From Methyloceanibacter methanicus (GTDB taxonomy: Bacteria; Pseudomonadota; Alphaproteobacteria; Rhizobiales; Methyloligellaceae), in the NCBI RefSeq assembly GCF_001723285.1, contig NZ_LPWG01000012.1, positions 248,001-312,000 on the forward strand: a DNA stretch of 64,000 nucleotides. The letters are read 5' to 3'. The notes beneath the pieces are model-generated. The model was given only the letters and a program-made list of their open reading frames with translations. It had not been told where the DNA came from and made no database searches. A program made the position numbers and the translations under genes. Shown here piece by piece: positions 48,143 to 56,731 of this stretch (position 1 is its first letter; each line of letters opens with the position of its first letter).

Positions 48143-48322
48143 ATGCGATGGCTGTTGATAGTGCTTGCGCCTCTGGCTCTCGCGGGCTGCGTGACGGAAC
48201 AGGGCCCCGCACTGCCCATGACCCTCGCGCCTGCGGAAACGGCCCAGGCGGCTTGCCTGACTTATGGTGATACGCCGACCTTCGGCGAATGCAGCGCCAC
48301 ACGCGGGCACCGGGCCGACTAA
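48143..48322 (+). CDS. 59-residue lipoprotein
   Basis: The ORF is short but well supported: GGGAG at 48131-48135 stands 8 bases before ATG 48143, and the product MRWLLIVLAPLALAGCVTEQ has a clear signal peptide with lipobox LALAGC. The mature part of about 44 residues ends in two cysteines (ACLTYGDTPTFGECSATRGH), which may be disulfide-linked. It should be an envelope lipoprotein; nothing more can be said about its role. Confidence 0.7.
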   Translation: MRWLLIVLAPLALAGCVTEQGPALPMTLAPAETAQAACLTYGDTPTFGECSATRGHRAD

Positions 48323-48671
48323 CACGGCGGGTGGCTTTTCGCGCGAGACAGCCGCATATCCGTCACCCATCTATCCATCCATCATCTCTTCCCCGGCGGG
48401 ACATCGTCCCCAAGACAAGACCGCGCGAAGGCAAGACTGCTAGAAGACAAAGCCGCTAGGCCTCGTGATCGGGAAATTGCCTGCCGCGCATCAGGACGGC
48501 GCTTGCTGGCCGGCCTTGTAGCGGCTACCACAGGCGCGCCATGACCGAACCGCTCCACAGCGTTCGCCGCAGGGGCCGTTGCGGTGGGTTCCCTTCCGGC
48601 GGCGCCAAATCCTTCGACTCCGACTCGCCCACGGGACTTGTTCTGGATGTTGGATTGCGAAGATCGCATCG

Positions 48672-48932
48672 ATGACACGACGCGCCATGTTCAGCAGCCG
48701 TTTGGAGCGCCGAAGGCAAGTGCGGCGCTTTGCTGTGCTCGTCGCCGTCACGGTGTTCGCGATCGGGATCGGACTTGTCGGCGTGTTCGCCGTCCAAGGG
48801 TTCGACTTTCTCGGCATCGCGGAGGCCGACCGGCTGCCGCTCGGCATGGCCGTGCTCGGCGCCGTGGGCGGCGTCTTCGTCCTGTCGCTCCTGGCCTATG
48901 CTGCCGTGCGCGTCTTCAGCCGGATCGAATAG
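48672..48932 (+). CDS. Small two-helix membrane protein
   Basis: Eighty-six residues from ATG 48672: a very basic start (MTRRAMFSSRLERRRQVRRF) followed by helices AVLVAVTVFAIGIGLVGVFA and LPLGMAVLGAVGGVFVLSLL. I do not recognise a family. The positive-inside rule puts both ends in the cytoplasm. The 350 bp before it contain no other gene that I can support. Confidence 0.55.
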   Translation: MTRRAMFSSRLERRRQVRRFAVLVAVTVFAIGIGLVGVFAVQGFDFLGIAEADRLPLGMAVLGAVGGVFVLSLLAYAAVRVFSRIE

Positions 48933-49037
48933 CGCCGTTTCCGGCTGGCGCATTCAGACAAGTGACGAACCCCCTCCAAGCGTTTTAAAGTGTTCGTTCC
49001 CGCCGACCACGTGCGGGGGTAAGGGAGGGACTACCAA

Positions 49038-49301
49038 ATGGATCTTACAAGCCTGCTGGTGCAGGCCGTATCCGGTGCTGTCGGTGGCAGCGCCGTGGGT
49101 GCGGCGGCAAAGAACTATTCGCTCAGCCCGATCGGCAATGCCATCGCGGGCGCCGTCGGTGGCGGTGTCTTGGGGCAGCTGATGGGCAACTTCGCCGGCC
49201 AAATGATCGAAGGCTGGGTCGGCGACATCGTCGGCGGCGGCGTGGGCGGCATCGTGCTGACGCTCATTGCCGGACTGATTCGCAACATGACGGCCAAATA
49301 G
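49038..49301 (+). CDS. Glycine-zipper small membrane protein
   Basis: An 87-residue protein consisting of repeated glycine-zipper helices: VQAVSGAVGGSAVGAAAKNY, IGNAIAGAVGGGVLGQLMGN and IVGGGVGGIVLTLIAGLIRN. The GGxVGG-type spacing supports tight helix packing or oligomers in the membrane, similar in style to the GlsB-like protein 2 kb upstream. Similar proteins are common in Hyphomicrobiales and are often misnamed in databases. AAGGGAGGGACTACCAA provides a good ribosome binding site before ATG 49038. Confidence 0.72.
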   Translation: MDLTSLLVQAVSGAVGGSAVGAAAKNYSLSPIGNAIAGAVGGGVLGQLMGNFAGQMIEGWVGDIVGGGVGGIVLTLIAGLIRNMTAK

Positions 49302-49315
49302 GCCTCGCAGGGCGC

Positions 49316-49340
49316 GGTGCGGCGCACCAAGCGCTGCACC
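49316..49340 (+). terminator. Possible terminator hairpin after the glycine-zipper gene
   Basis: GGTGCGGCG pairs with CGCTGCACC (one G-T pair) around a 7-base loop, 14 bases after the stop at 49301. There is no U tract, so it may be a Rho-assisted or weak terminator. Confidence 0.35.
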
Positions 49341-49506
49341 GCACCAGAAGAGCTCCCCCGACATTCCGTCTGGCGGCGCGTTCCGTGCTCCAACGTCGAG
49401 CCGCTTCGCCACATTGACCGGTCACGTCTTGTGCGGCACACCTGCCGCCGAGCCAGAAAGATTGCCCCGCATCGCGCCCGTCTCTCGGGCCATCCAGAGG
49501 TGAACG

Positions 49507-50922
49507 ATGGTCGATGCCCAGCCCGTGTCCGATCTGAGATGGATTCCGGAAGGCGAGGGCGTCGCCGCCGATGCCAACGATGCCGCCATTCTGGCGCTGC
49601 GGCAGCTCATTCGCGAGAAGGACAAGAAGACCGTCCGGAATATCCTCGCGCGCTGGTCGCCCGAGGACATCATGGAGCTGTTGGTCCGGTTGCCCCTCAA
49701 GGCTGCCCGCAAGCTCCTCGACATCTTGCCCGACCAGACGTCTTCGCGGGTCCTGTCCGAACTCCGGCCGCAATTCCGCGCGGCGATCACCCGGGACGAG
49801 ACGGTGGGGCGACTGCGCGATCTCATCCTCCGGATGCCGCCCGAAATGGCCTTCGAGACGTTTCAGGACCTGCCGGACGACGTCCAGGATCGCCTGGGCC
49901 CGGACCTCAAGAAGTTCGACCAGATTCAAGCCTCCTTGGGCTTCAGCAAGGAGAGTGCCGGCGAGATCATGCAGCGGCGCCATGTTGCGCTCGCGCCGGA
50001 CCGTACGGCCGCCGAGGCCGTGGCCGCGCTGCAAAGCGCCTCCGACATGATCGGATCGGTGGATACGGTCTTCGTCATCGACGGCGAGAACCGGCCGATC
50101 GGCGCTTTCAAGCCGCGTGCCTTGTTGCTGGTGTCGCCGGAAACGCCGTTGTCCGAAATCATGTCGACCGAGTTTCCCATCGTCTCGTCGGCGACGGACC
50201 AGGAAGCGGCGGCGCTCGCCGCGGCCGGCACGGAGTTCAAGAGTTTGCCCGTCGTCGATAACGACGGACGCCTCGTCGGACAGATCACGACCAAGATGCT
50301 GGCGCGTGTCGTTGCGGAGGAAGCCGCCGAAGACATGCTGAAGCTTGGCGGCGTGAACGAGGATGCGCGGCCGACGGATTCCGTTCCGCTCATCGTACGC
50401 AACCGCTTGCCCTGGCTTCTGGCGGGTCTCGTGGGCGCGACCATCGCGGCCCTCATTATCGGTTCCTTCGAGGACGAGCTCGAGAAGGCGGCGATCCTCG
50501 CGGCCTTCATCCCGGTCGTGATGTCGATGGCCGGAAACGCCGGCCTGCAGGCCTCGGTCGTCTCGGTTCAGGCCTTGGCCATGGGCTCCAACTGGCCCGG
50601 CGACCGCTTGATCTTCCGCTTCGGGCGCGAGCTTCTCGGGGCGCTCCTCAACGGTGCGATTGCGGGCAGTATTCTCGCGACGCTCATCTTCGCCGGGTCG
50701 CTCGTTTTCGATGTCGAGGATCCCGTGCGGCTGGCGCTGGCGACATCGCTGTCCTTGCTGACGGTGACCACGATCGCAGCGATTGTCGGCTCCTTCGTTC
50801 CCCTGGCGCTCGACCGCATCGGCATCGATCCCGCCGCGGCGACAGGGGTGTTCATCACGACGAGCAATGACGTGGTGGGCGTACTGGTCTACTTCCTGAT
50901 GGCCAGCACGTTCTATTTTTGA
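49507..50922 (+). CDS. mgtE: Magnesium transporter MgtE
   Basis: Mg2+-gated Mg2+ channel of the inner membrane, 471 residues, intact. The order is as in the family: N-terminal helical domain (LLVRLPLKAARKLLDILPDQ), two CBS domains (DRTAAEAVAALQSASDMIGS; FPIVSSATDQEAAALAAAGT), a connecting helix and five membrane helices containing the pore signature VVMSMAGNAGLQASVVSVQA. CBS and N domains close the pore when cytoplasmic Mg2+ is high. No obvious Mg2+ riboswitch is seen in the 205 bp upstream. Start ATG 49507 follows AGAGGTGA. Confidence 0.95.
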   Translation: MVDAQPVSDLRWIPEGEGVAADANDAAILALRQLIREKDKKTVRNILARWSPEDIMELLVRLPLKAARKLLDILPDQTSSRVLSELRPQFRAAITRDETVGRLRDLILRMPPEMAFETFQDLPDDVQDRLGPDLKKFDQIQASLGFSKESAGEIMQRRHVALAPDRTAAEAVAALQSASDMIGSVDTVFVIDGENRPIGAFKPRALLLVSPETPLSEIMSTEFPIVSSATDQEAAALAAAGTEFKSLPVVDNDGRLVGQITTKMLARVVAEEAAEDMLKLGGVNEDARPTDSVPLIVRNRLPWLLAGLVGATIAALIIGSFEDELEKAAILAAFIPVVMSMAGNAGLQASVVSVQALAMGSNWPGDRLIFRFGRELLGALLNGAIAGSILATLIFAGSLVFDVEDPVRLALATSLSLLTVTTIAAIVGSFVPLALDRIGIDPAAATGVFITTSNDVVGVLVYFLMASTFYF

Positions 50923-51033
50923 AATGGCGCGTAACCGAACCGAGCGCGCGATGCATGCGCGCTTAAGGGTTTTACAGCCGAGCCGAAACGGCTAGTAAAA
51001 GCCTGGATCGTAACCGGAAGTGGGGGGGAAACG

Positions 51034-52512
51034 ATGTCGCGACTGGTCCTTCTTTGCGGGCTGCTTCTTTGCGGGCTCGCAGCGCTGGCTCTGCCACAAA
51101 CCTCATTCGCACAGGATGCTGCCGACCGAGGCGCTGCGGCCGAGGCGCCCGCCGCGCCCGCGCCTGCCGCCGCGCCCGCGCCTGCCGCCGCCGCACCCCA
51201 GCAGACCGACGAGGCCGAGCCGGACGACGGACTTTCCAGTGAACTCACCGATCCCACGGTGAAGCTGGAAGATCTCGAACTGCTCACCGTTCCGCTCACC
51301 GTAGATCAGCTCAAGGCCCTCGCCGCGAAGTGGCTGGAGATCGTCAAGAGCAAGACCGAAGAGGTGGTCGACACGCAGATCGCTCTCTCCAAAGTCGATG
51401 GCACGGTCGAGGACGCCGAGCGCGAGAAGCTGACAGCCCTCTACGCCGAGCGGAACAATCTCTTCGATCGCTACAGCGCTGTTCTGAATGCCTGGGAAAA
51501 GAAGGGCGGCGACGACAAGGAAATCACCGTCTACCGCGACTATCAGAACGCCATCTTCCTCGAGGAGACGCGAAAGGCCGACACCAAGACCCTCTTGGCT
51601 TGGGCGATGGATTGGACCACCAGCGAGGACGGCGGCATCGCGCTCGCCAAGAACGTCGGGATCGTCCTCCTCTCTTTCCTCGTCTTGCTGTTCGTGGCGC
51701 GGATGGTCCGCAAGCTGGTCCGGCGCTGGATCGGGCATGTGCCGAACATCTCGGATCTCCTTCAAGCTTTCGTCGTCGGCATCATCTATTGGCTCGTGCT
51801 GGCCTTTGGCTTGATGCTGGTCTTGTCGGGGCTGGGGGTCGACGTGACACCGCTCTTCGCACTGTTTGGTGGCGCATCCATCATCGCCGCCTTCGCCATG
51901 CAGGACTCGCTCAGCAACCTCGCGGCGGGTTTGATGATCATGATCTATCGTCCTTTCGATGTGGACGACTATGTGGATGTCGGCGGCGTCGCCGGAACGG
52001 TGAAGAGTACCAATATCGTGGCGACGACGGTCACGACGCCGGACAACCAGGTCATCGTCATCCCCAACAAGAACGTTTGGGGCAATGTGATCACCAACGT
52101 CACCGCAAGCGACACGCGCCGCGTCGATCTGGTCTTCGGCATTTCGTACGACGACTCGATCCCGGAGGCCTTGAAGATTCTCGAGCGGGCGGTCGATGCC
52201 CATCCGCTCGTGCTGAAGGACCCTGCACCCACGATCCGCGTCAACGAATTGGCGGACAGCTCCGTCAATCTGATTTGCCGGCCCTGGGTCAAGACCTCCG
52301 ATTACTGGACGGTCTATTGGGACCTGATGCGCTATGTGAAGGAGCTATTCGATTCCGCGGGCATCTCGATCCCGTACCCGCAGCAGGATGTGCATTTCAT
52401 CCCGACGGATCCGGCGAAAGCCACGCCGACGCCCGCCATCAAGAGGACGCCTTCGGCCGATAGAGCATCGATTTCCGAAGGCGACGAGGGTCATGACGAC
52501 GACGGCAAGTAG
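51034..52512 (+). CDS. Mechanosensitive ion channel (MscS family)
   Basis: A 492-residue protein with signal peptide (LLCGLLLCGLAALALPQTSF), an alanine/proline-rich spacer, a periplasmic helical part with GTVEDAEREKLTALYAERNN, then membrane helices and the MscS core: FALFGGASIIAAFAMQDSLS then NLAAGLMIMIYRPFDVDDYV (pore helix TM3 and beta domain), DVGGVAGTVKSTNIVATTVT and PDNQVIVIPNKNVWGNVITN. It opens under membrane tension to release osmolytes. It is larger than E. coli MscS because of the N-terminal part. A tail of 35 polar residues follows the core. Confidence 0.92.
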   Translation: MSRLVLLCGLLLCGLAALALPQTSFAQDAADRGAAAEAPAAPAPAAAPAPAAAAPQQTDEAEPDDGLSSELTDPTVKLEDLELLTVPLTVDQLKALAAKWLEIVKSKTEEVVDTQIALSKVDGTVEDAEREKLTALYAERNNLFDRYSAVLNAWEKKGGDDKEITVYRDYQNAIFLEETRKADTKTLLAWAMDWTTSEDGGIALAKNVGIVLLSFLVLLFVARMVRKLVRRWIGHVPNISDLLQAFVVGIIYWLVLAFGLMLVLSGLGVDVTPLFALFGGASIIAAFAMQDSLSNLAAGLMIMIYRPFDVDDYVDVGGVAGTVKSTNIVATTVTTPDNQVIVIPNKNVWGNVITNVTASDTRRVDLVFGISYDDSIPEALKILERAVDAHPLVLKDPAPTIRVNELADSSVNLICRPWVKTSDYWTVYWDLMRYVKELFDSAGISIPYPQQDVHFIPTDPAKATPTPAIKRTPSADRASISEGDEGHDDDGK

Positions 52513-52530
52513 AAATCAGGAGTCCTTCAC

Positions 52531-52854
52531 ATGTCTCTGCGGCTGAAGTCATTTGCGGCGGCCACACGGTCGTTTGCGCTTTCGTTGGTGCTGGCGGCAA
52601 CGTGCGGCACCGGTGCATCGGCACAGGTCACCATCGATGTGAGCAAGATCACGTGCGATCAGTTCGCGCTCTATAAGGTCGCGAGCCCCGACACGATCGC
52701 CGTTTGGCTGAGCGGCTTTTACAGCGGCAAGAGCGGAAACACCGTTGTCGATGTCGAGAGGCTGAAGGGCAATGAGAAGAAGCTGCGCGACTATTGTCTG
52801 GAGAATCCCGACACGAATTTGCTCGAGGCGGTCGAGACCTTGATGAAGCCATAA
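52531..52854 (+). CDS. HdeA/HdeB-like acid-stress periplasmic protein
   Basis: A 107-residue secreted protein with signal peptide (SFALSLVLAATCGTGASAQ) and a mature part VTIDVSKITCDQFALYKVAS ... IAVWLSGFYSGKSG ... KLRDYCLENPDTNLLEAVET. The two cysteines about 47 residues apart and the D-x-x-x-x-T-C-x-x-F pattern fit the HdeA/HdeB family, small periplasmic chaperones that unfold at low pH. AGGAG precedes ATG 52531, 18 bp after the MscS stop, so the two may be cotranscribed. Confidence 0.82.
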   Translation: MSLRLKSFAAATRSFALSLVLAATCGTGASAQVTIDVSKITCDQFALYKVASPDTIAVWLSGFYSGKSGNTVVDVERLKGNEKKLRDYCLENPDTNLLEAVETLMKP

Positions 52855-52907
52855 GGCGACGAGCGAAAGCTTGATCGGCCATTTGCGTTAGGGGCAGGGG
52901 GACGGGC

Positions 52908-53516
52908 GTGACGGCAGAACCGACGACAGGCGCGGACGCGCAAACGGTCCCCTGGTGGACGCCGCCAGGGCAGACCGACACGACCGCATTCGCGGCGCTG
53001 ATCCTTCTCTTTCTTCTGATCTTCGCCGTCTTTCATTTCTACGCGCGTTTCGACCGGTTTGCCGAGGAGCACAATGAAGGCACGCCGCTAAAGACGACGA
53101 TCCCCACGCTTCTCATGATCGCCTTTGCCTATGAGATCTTCCCGCCTCTGAGTCATTTCAGCATTCTGCTGCCATTGGCCCTCATCGCGACGGCACTCGC
53201 GCGCGACCTGATGCTGTGGTTCGAGCCGCGGAAGGAGCACATCCTCAAAGGCGAACTGGAAGGGGCGTTGCTCGACGAATTGCAGCACGAACATATCGGC
53301 GAGCACGACCACAGCGGACGACGGGTGCATGAGGAGCCGCCAGAGAAACCGTCAGCGAAACCTTCAGAGAAATCGCCGGCACAGTCCGCTGCGAAGCGGC
53401 GCCCGCGCGCCGCCAAGGCCGAGCCGTCTGGCGGGGCGGAGCAAGAGCCGCAAGGGACGCCGGCGACACCCGCGGATAAGGAAGCAGGCGCGAAGGGAGG
53501 GACCGGACGTGATTGA
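52908..53516 (+). CDS. Membrane protein of unknown function, HlyD neighbour
   Basis: A 202-residue protein with two hydrophobic stretches (TTAFAALILLFLLIFAVFHF; HFSILLPLALIATALARDLM) and a charged C-terminal third with repeated EKPSAKPSEKSPAQ units, low complexity and probably cytoplasmic. GTG start at 52908 with AGGGGGACGGGC upstream. It overlaps the next gene, an HlyD-like adaptor, by 8 bp, and follows the HdeA-like gene by 53 bp. I do not know a family; the coupling to HlyD suggests a membrane partner of that adaptor. Confidence 0.6.
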   Translation: MTAEPTTGADAQTVPWWTPPGQTDTTAFAALILLFLLIFAVFHFYARFDRFAEEHNEGTPLKTTIPTLLMIAFAYEIFPPLSHFSILLPLALIATALARDLMLWFEPRKEHILKGELEGALLDELQHEHIGEHDHSGRRVHEEPPEKPSAKPSEKSPAQSAAKRRPRAAKAEPSGGAEQEPQGTPATPADKEAGAKGGTGRD

Positions 53517-54713
53517 GCTGACCGTAACCTCGATCCCGTTCGTGCTGCGGGTGCTGTATCTCCGTTGGAAGGGGATTCCCATCACGCTGTACAACGTCCA
53601 TATCGCGCTCTTCGCGTGGCTGGCCCTGGCGTTCATCGTCTTCTTCACGGTGTTCTACTATTACCCAAAGTCCTACACGGGCTTCGTGCCGTTTCGCACG
53701 GTTCCGGTCGTCAGTGAGAATGGTGGCACGGTCACGAGCATCGAGGTCGACAACGGCAGCCGCGTGAAGCCGGGACAGGTTCTGTTCACCGTGGACGACG
53801 CGACCGAACAGGCCGCGGTGAAGGCCGCCGAGCTCAAGCTCGCCGAGATCGACAAATCCTTCGCCTCCGCCGAAGCGGAAATCCATTCCGCGCAAGCCTC
53901 CCTCGATCGCGAGAAAGCGGAGCTGCAGCAGGCGATCGAGGTGTTCGACGACCAGGCCGAGCTCAAGAAGCGCAAGTCGCCGGCCTATAACGAGCGCCGC
54001 TATCAGGCTGCGGTGGCGGACAAGTCGGCGGGCGAGGCCAAGGTGGCGCAGGCGGAGGCGCTCCTCGACGAGGCCAATCTCCAGCTGAAGGAAGTCCTGC
54101 CCGCGCAGCGCGAAAGCGCCAATGCGGCGCTCGAACAAGCCAAGGTGGAGTTGGAGAAGACGACGGTCCGGTCCGAGGTGGACGGGGTTGTCGATCAACT
54201 CACCTTGCATGTGGGTGCCCGTGCCGCGCAATTTGCCTCAAACCCGGCGATGCTCATCATTCCCGATCGCGACAAGGCCCATCCCAAGCGCGTCCTCGCC
54301 GGGTTCGCACAGGTCGCGCGCTCGGTCCTCTATGTCGGGATGCCGGCCGAGGTCGCCTGCGATACGAACTTCAACGTGGCGATGACGGACGCCGTGCTGC
54401 CCGCGCGGATCACGGCGATACAGCCGGAAATCGCCGCGGGGCAGGTGGCCCCGACCGGGCGGCTGCTCGAGCCTCGGAGTTCTCGAAGCGGGGCGAGGTG
54501 GTCGTGCTGCTCGAGATGGTCTACCCGGAGCATCGGGAGCTCCTGGTCAATGGCAGCGGCTGTATCGTACAGACCTACGACCGCAATCTTCCCCACGGGC
54601 TTCTCGGCCACATCCTGGGCGGGCTCGGCATCATCAAGGCCTGGGGTCTCCGGATCAAAGTCTGGATCGCGCTCGTGACCGGCATCGGGCTTGCCGGCGG
54701 CGGGGCGCACTAG
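53509..54713 (+). CDS. HlyD-family membrane fusion (adaptor) protein, one frame break
   Basis: From GTG 53509 the product has an N-terminal helix (ALFAWLALAFIVFFTVFYYY), a biotinyl-lipoyl-like half (FRTVPVVSENGGTVTSIEVD then NGSRVKPGQVLFTVDD), a coiled-coil hairpin (about residues 105-210) and the second lipoyl half with TTVRSEVDGVVDQLTLHVGA. Near 54472 one base is missing; the shifted frame continues EFSKRGEVVVLLEMVYPEHR and ends with a glycine-rich helix to the stop at 54713. HlyD proteins link an inner-membrane pump to TolC; no ATPase or RND pump is adjacent. The C-terminal membrane helix is unusual for the family. Confidence 0.8.
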
Positions 54714-54729
54714 GCTTTCGCTGCCGGCC

Positions 54730-55401
54730 TCAGCACCAGCTGGCTTCGTCCTCATTCGGGTGGCGCAGCAGCTCCTGCACGTTGGCTTCGAGAAGCCGGT
54801 AGCCCACATTGCCGAAGAGCTTCTGCCGCCCCTCGTTCATGAGAAAGGTGGGACTGCCGGCGACGCCATTGTCGCCGGCCATGCCGTAATCGATCGTGAG
54901 CGCGGCGAGGGCTTCCGACGAGCGGAACGTCTGCTCGATGGCCCCATAGTCCATGCCGATGCGAGCCGCGATCTCCCGATGAACCTGCCAATCGCCGATG
55001 TCCAGGGCCTCGGCGAAGAAGGCATGGCGGATTTCCCGCGCGGCACGCGTGGACAGCCTGTCGAGATAGGGGAGGGCCGGGCTGTCGCCCTCCACCAGCT
55101 TGACGGCCTTCAGGAACTGGTGCGGGCTGGCGGAAGTGCGCGGGCGGCCGCGCAGCCACACGTCGTCATGGACGGTGATATGGGGAAACCGCGCCGCGAC
55201 CTCCTTGAGATGCTTGTTGAACTGCTCGAACCCGCCTCGGCTTTCGATCTTCCCCCATGCATCGGGGAACACGGAGCAGTAGCGGGGGACGATGTCGATC
55301 TGATCGCCGAACTGTTCCGCGAGCTCGTCCAGGCGCCGCTCGGCCACGTAGGCCCAGATGCAGAGCACGTCGGAATAATAGGAAATTTCGACCTTGGACA
55401 T
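54730..55401 (-). CDS. DsbA-fold oxidoreductase/HCCA-isomerase-like protein
   Basis: A 223-residue thioredoxin-fold protein of the DsbA/2-hydroxychromene-2-carboxylate isomerase group: EISYYSDVLCIWAYVAERRL at the N-terminus, a helical insert, and the cis-proline loop in GVAGSPTFLMNEGRQKLFGN. The active-site CxxC is reduced to CIWA, with only the first cysteine, which argues against a classical disulfide oxidase and resembles FrnE or isomerase-like members. No signal peptide, so cytoplasmic. It converges on the HlyD-like gene with 16 bp between stops. Confidence 0.82.
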   Translation of the reverse strand: MSKVEISYYSDVLCIWAYVAERRLDELAEQFGDQIDIVPRYCSVFPDAWGKIESRGGFEQFNKHLKEVAARFPHITVHDDVWLRGRPRTSASPHQFLKAVKLVEGDSPALPYLDRLSTRAAREIRHAFFAEALDIGDWQVHREIAARIGMDYGAIEQTFRSSEALAALTIDYGMAGDNGVAGSPTFLMNEGRQKLFGNVGYRLLEANVQELLRHPNEDEASWC

Positions 55402-55595
55402 GGTTTCCCTTCTCGTTTACGGCCCGATCCGGCCGCCATGGCACGCCTGCAGCCTTGCGCCGGCGCAAAACCACCCCATATGCGGTGCCGAGCGGGTCGC
55501 GGCTCCGGCGGGACCGCGAGTGGCGGCGTCATGCTTACCCGGCCGCTTCATGCTATGATGTACACGGCCAATGTGCCATCGCGGGGACGAACGCC

Positions 55596-56210
55596 ATGAG
55601 TGTCAAAGCAACGGATCGAGCAGGGCGCCGCTGTCGGAATCGCGTCTTGCGGCATGGACTCTTGCAGGGCCTTCTCGCCGCAATGCTCTGCATGCTGACG
55701 AGCCAGGCCTTCGCCGCCATCCTCATCAACATCGACAAGCCCACCCAGACCATGACCGTCTCCGTGAACGGCGAGACGCGCTATCGCTGGCCTGTTTCCA
55801 CCGGTGCCTCGGGCTATTCGACGCCGACGGGCAACTACGCCGCCTTTCGCATGGAGAAGATGCACTATTCGGACGAGTGGGACGGTGCAGGGATGCCCCA
55901 CTCGATATTCTTCACCACGCGCGGCCATGCCATTCACGGCTCCAATCATCCGGGCATGGGCACGCCACGCTCCCATGGCTGCGTGCGGCTTTCGCTCAAG
56001 AACGCCGAGACGCTCTATTCCCTGGTCGAAAGCCACGGCATGGGCGGCACCAAAGTGGTCGTCGCGGGGTCGGATCCTGCCGGCAACTGGGCCGCGAGTT
56101 CCGCCCCGCCGGCCGTGCGCACGCGAGGTCAAGGTGAGGCCTTCGGACCGACGGAAACGGGGCAGCGCGCCGGCCCCTTCCGCGGCCTGTTCCGCAGGCG
56201 GCAACGCTAG
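55596..56210 (+). CDS. L,D-transpeptidase (YkuD domain)
   Basis: A 204-residue exported enzyme: signal peptide (LLQGLLAAMLCMLTSQAFAA), then a YkuD domain ILINIDKPTQTMTVSVNGET ... TGASGYSTPTGNYAAFRMEK ... HGSNHPGMGTPRSHGCVRLS. The catalytic cysteine lies in SHGCVRLS, with the conserved HGS upstream. It makes 3-3 cross-links in peptidoglycan or attaches proteins to it. The C-terminal 45 residues are basic and disordered. ATG 55596 has GGGGACGAACGCC in front. Confidence 0.9.
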   Translation: MSVKATDRAGRRCRNRVLRHGLLQGLLAAMLCMLTSQAFAAILINIDKPTQTMTVSVNGETRYRWPVSTGASGYSTPTGNYAAFRMEKMHYSDEWDGAGMPHSIFFTTRGHAIHGSNHPGMGTPRSHGCVRLSLKNAETLYSLVESHGMGGTKVVVAGSDPAGNWAASSAPPAVRTRGQGEAFGPTETGQRAGPFRGLFRRRQR

Positions 56211-56239
56211 GGTTTTGGTTCGCGCATCGTGAAAACGGG

Positions 56240-56359
56240 CTAGCTGGTCTCGCGGCGCTTCGGACACTTCGAGCACGGCTTCTTCTTCGGGCACTTTGAG
56301 CAGGGCTTCTTGGCGCCTCCGTGTTTCTTGCTTTTCGAGCGGGAGGCTTTCCCATCAAA
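56240..56359 (-). other. Possible cysteine-rich mini-ORF without a clear start
   Basis: On the minus strand an open frame reads FDGKASRSKSKKHGGAKKPC then two exact units of the pattern CSKCPKK and a stop at 56240-56242. Two CxxC pairs 6 residues apart plus lysines would suit a metal-binding microprotein. No ATG, GTG or TTG is in frame at a sensible place, so it may be a frameshifted or non-coding remnant. Confidence 0.3.
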
Positions 56360-56364
56360 CCGTT

Positions 56365-56559
56365 CTACGCCATGAGCTGCTCGCGCCGCGCCAGGAGCGC
56401 ATCGAGCTTTTCCTGCTGATCGGCGATGCGCGCCGCATTGCGCTCTTCGTCGGCGGCGCCGGAAAACGCGGCGGCCTGCTCCATCAGCTCGCGCAAATTC
56501 TCCTCGACGATCTGAATGCGGCGCTCCACTTCCTCGAGCGTGAGGTTTTCGATGCTCAT
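56365..56559 (-). CDS. Small coiled-coil protein
   Basis: Sixty-four residues starting at ATG 56559, with AGGAGTAACC directly upstream. The sequence MSIENLTLEEVERRIQIVEE then NLRELMEQAAAFSGAADEER, NAARIADQQEKLDALLARRE is a nearly continuous heptad-patterned helix pair, similar in style to SlyX-like small coiled coils but not clearly of that family. Cytoplasmic, unknown function. The cysteine-rich frame follows it closely on the same strand. Confidence 0.65.
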   Translation of the reverse strand: MSIENLTLEEVERRIQIVEENLRELMEQAAAFSGAADEERNAARIADQQEKLDALLARREQLMA

Positions 56560-56731
56560 GGTTACTCCTGGTTCGCGTTTCCGGGATTTGGGTGTTCTTG
56601 CCGGCAAGCCTAGCAAAGTTGGTTGAAGAGCCGTTTTGATCCAGAACAAGCGGCTGGGGAAGCAGATGAGGCGCCGATCTTGCGGCCGGCGCCTCGTGGT
56701 GTTCATTCGCGAATGAAAACCGTGGGATCCG

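Noticed and set aside
49302..49506. Magnesium riboswitch upstream of mgtE
   Set aside because: Only one simple hairpin next to the previous stop is visible; no M-box-like conserved core could be recognised.
54730..55401. Periplasmic disulfide oxidase DsbA
   Set aside because: No signal peptide and only one cysteine (CIWA) at the active site; better described as a DsbA-fold isomerase-like protein.
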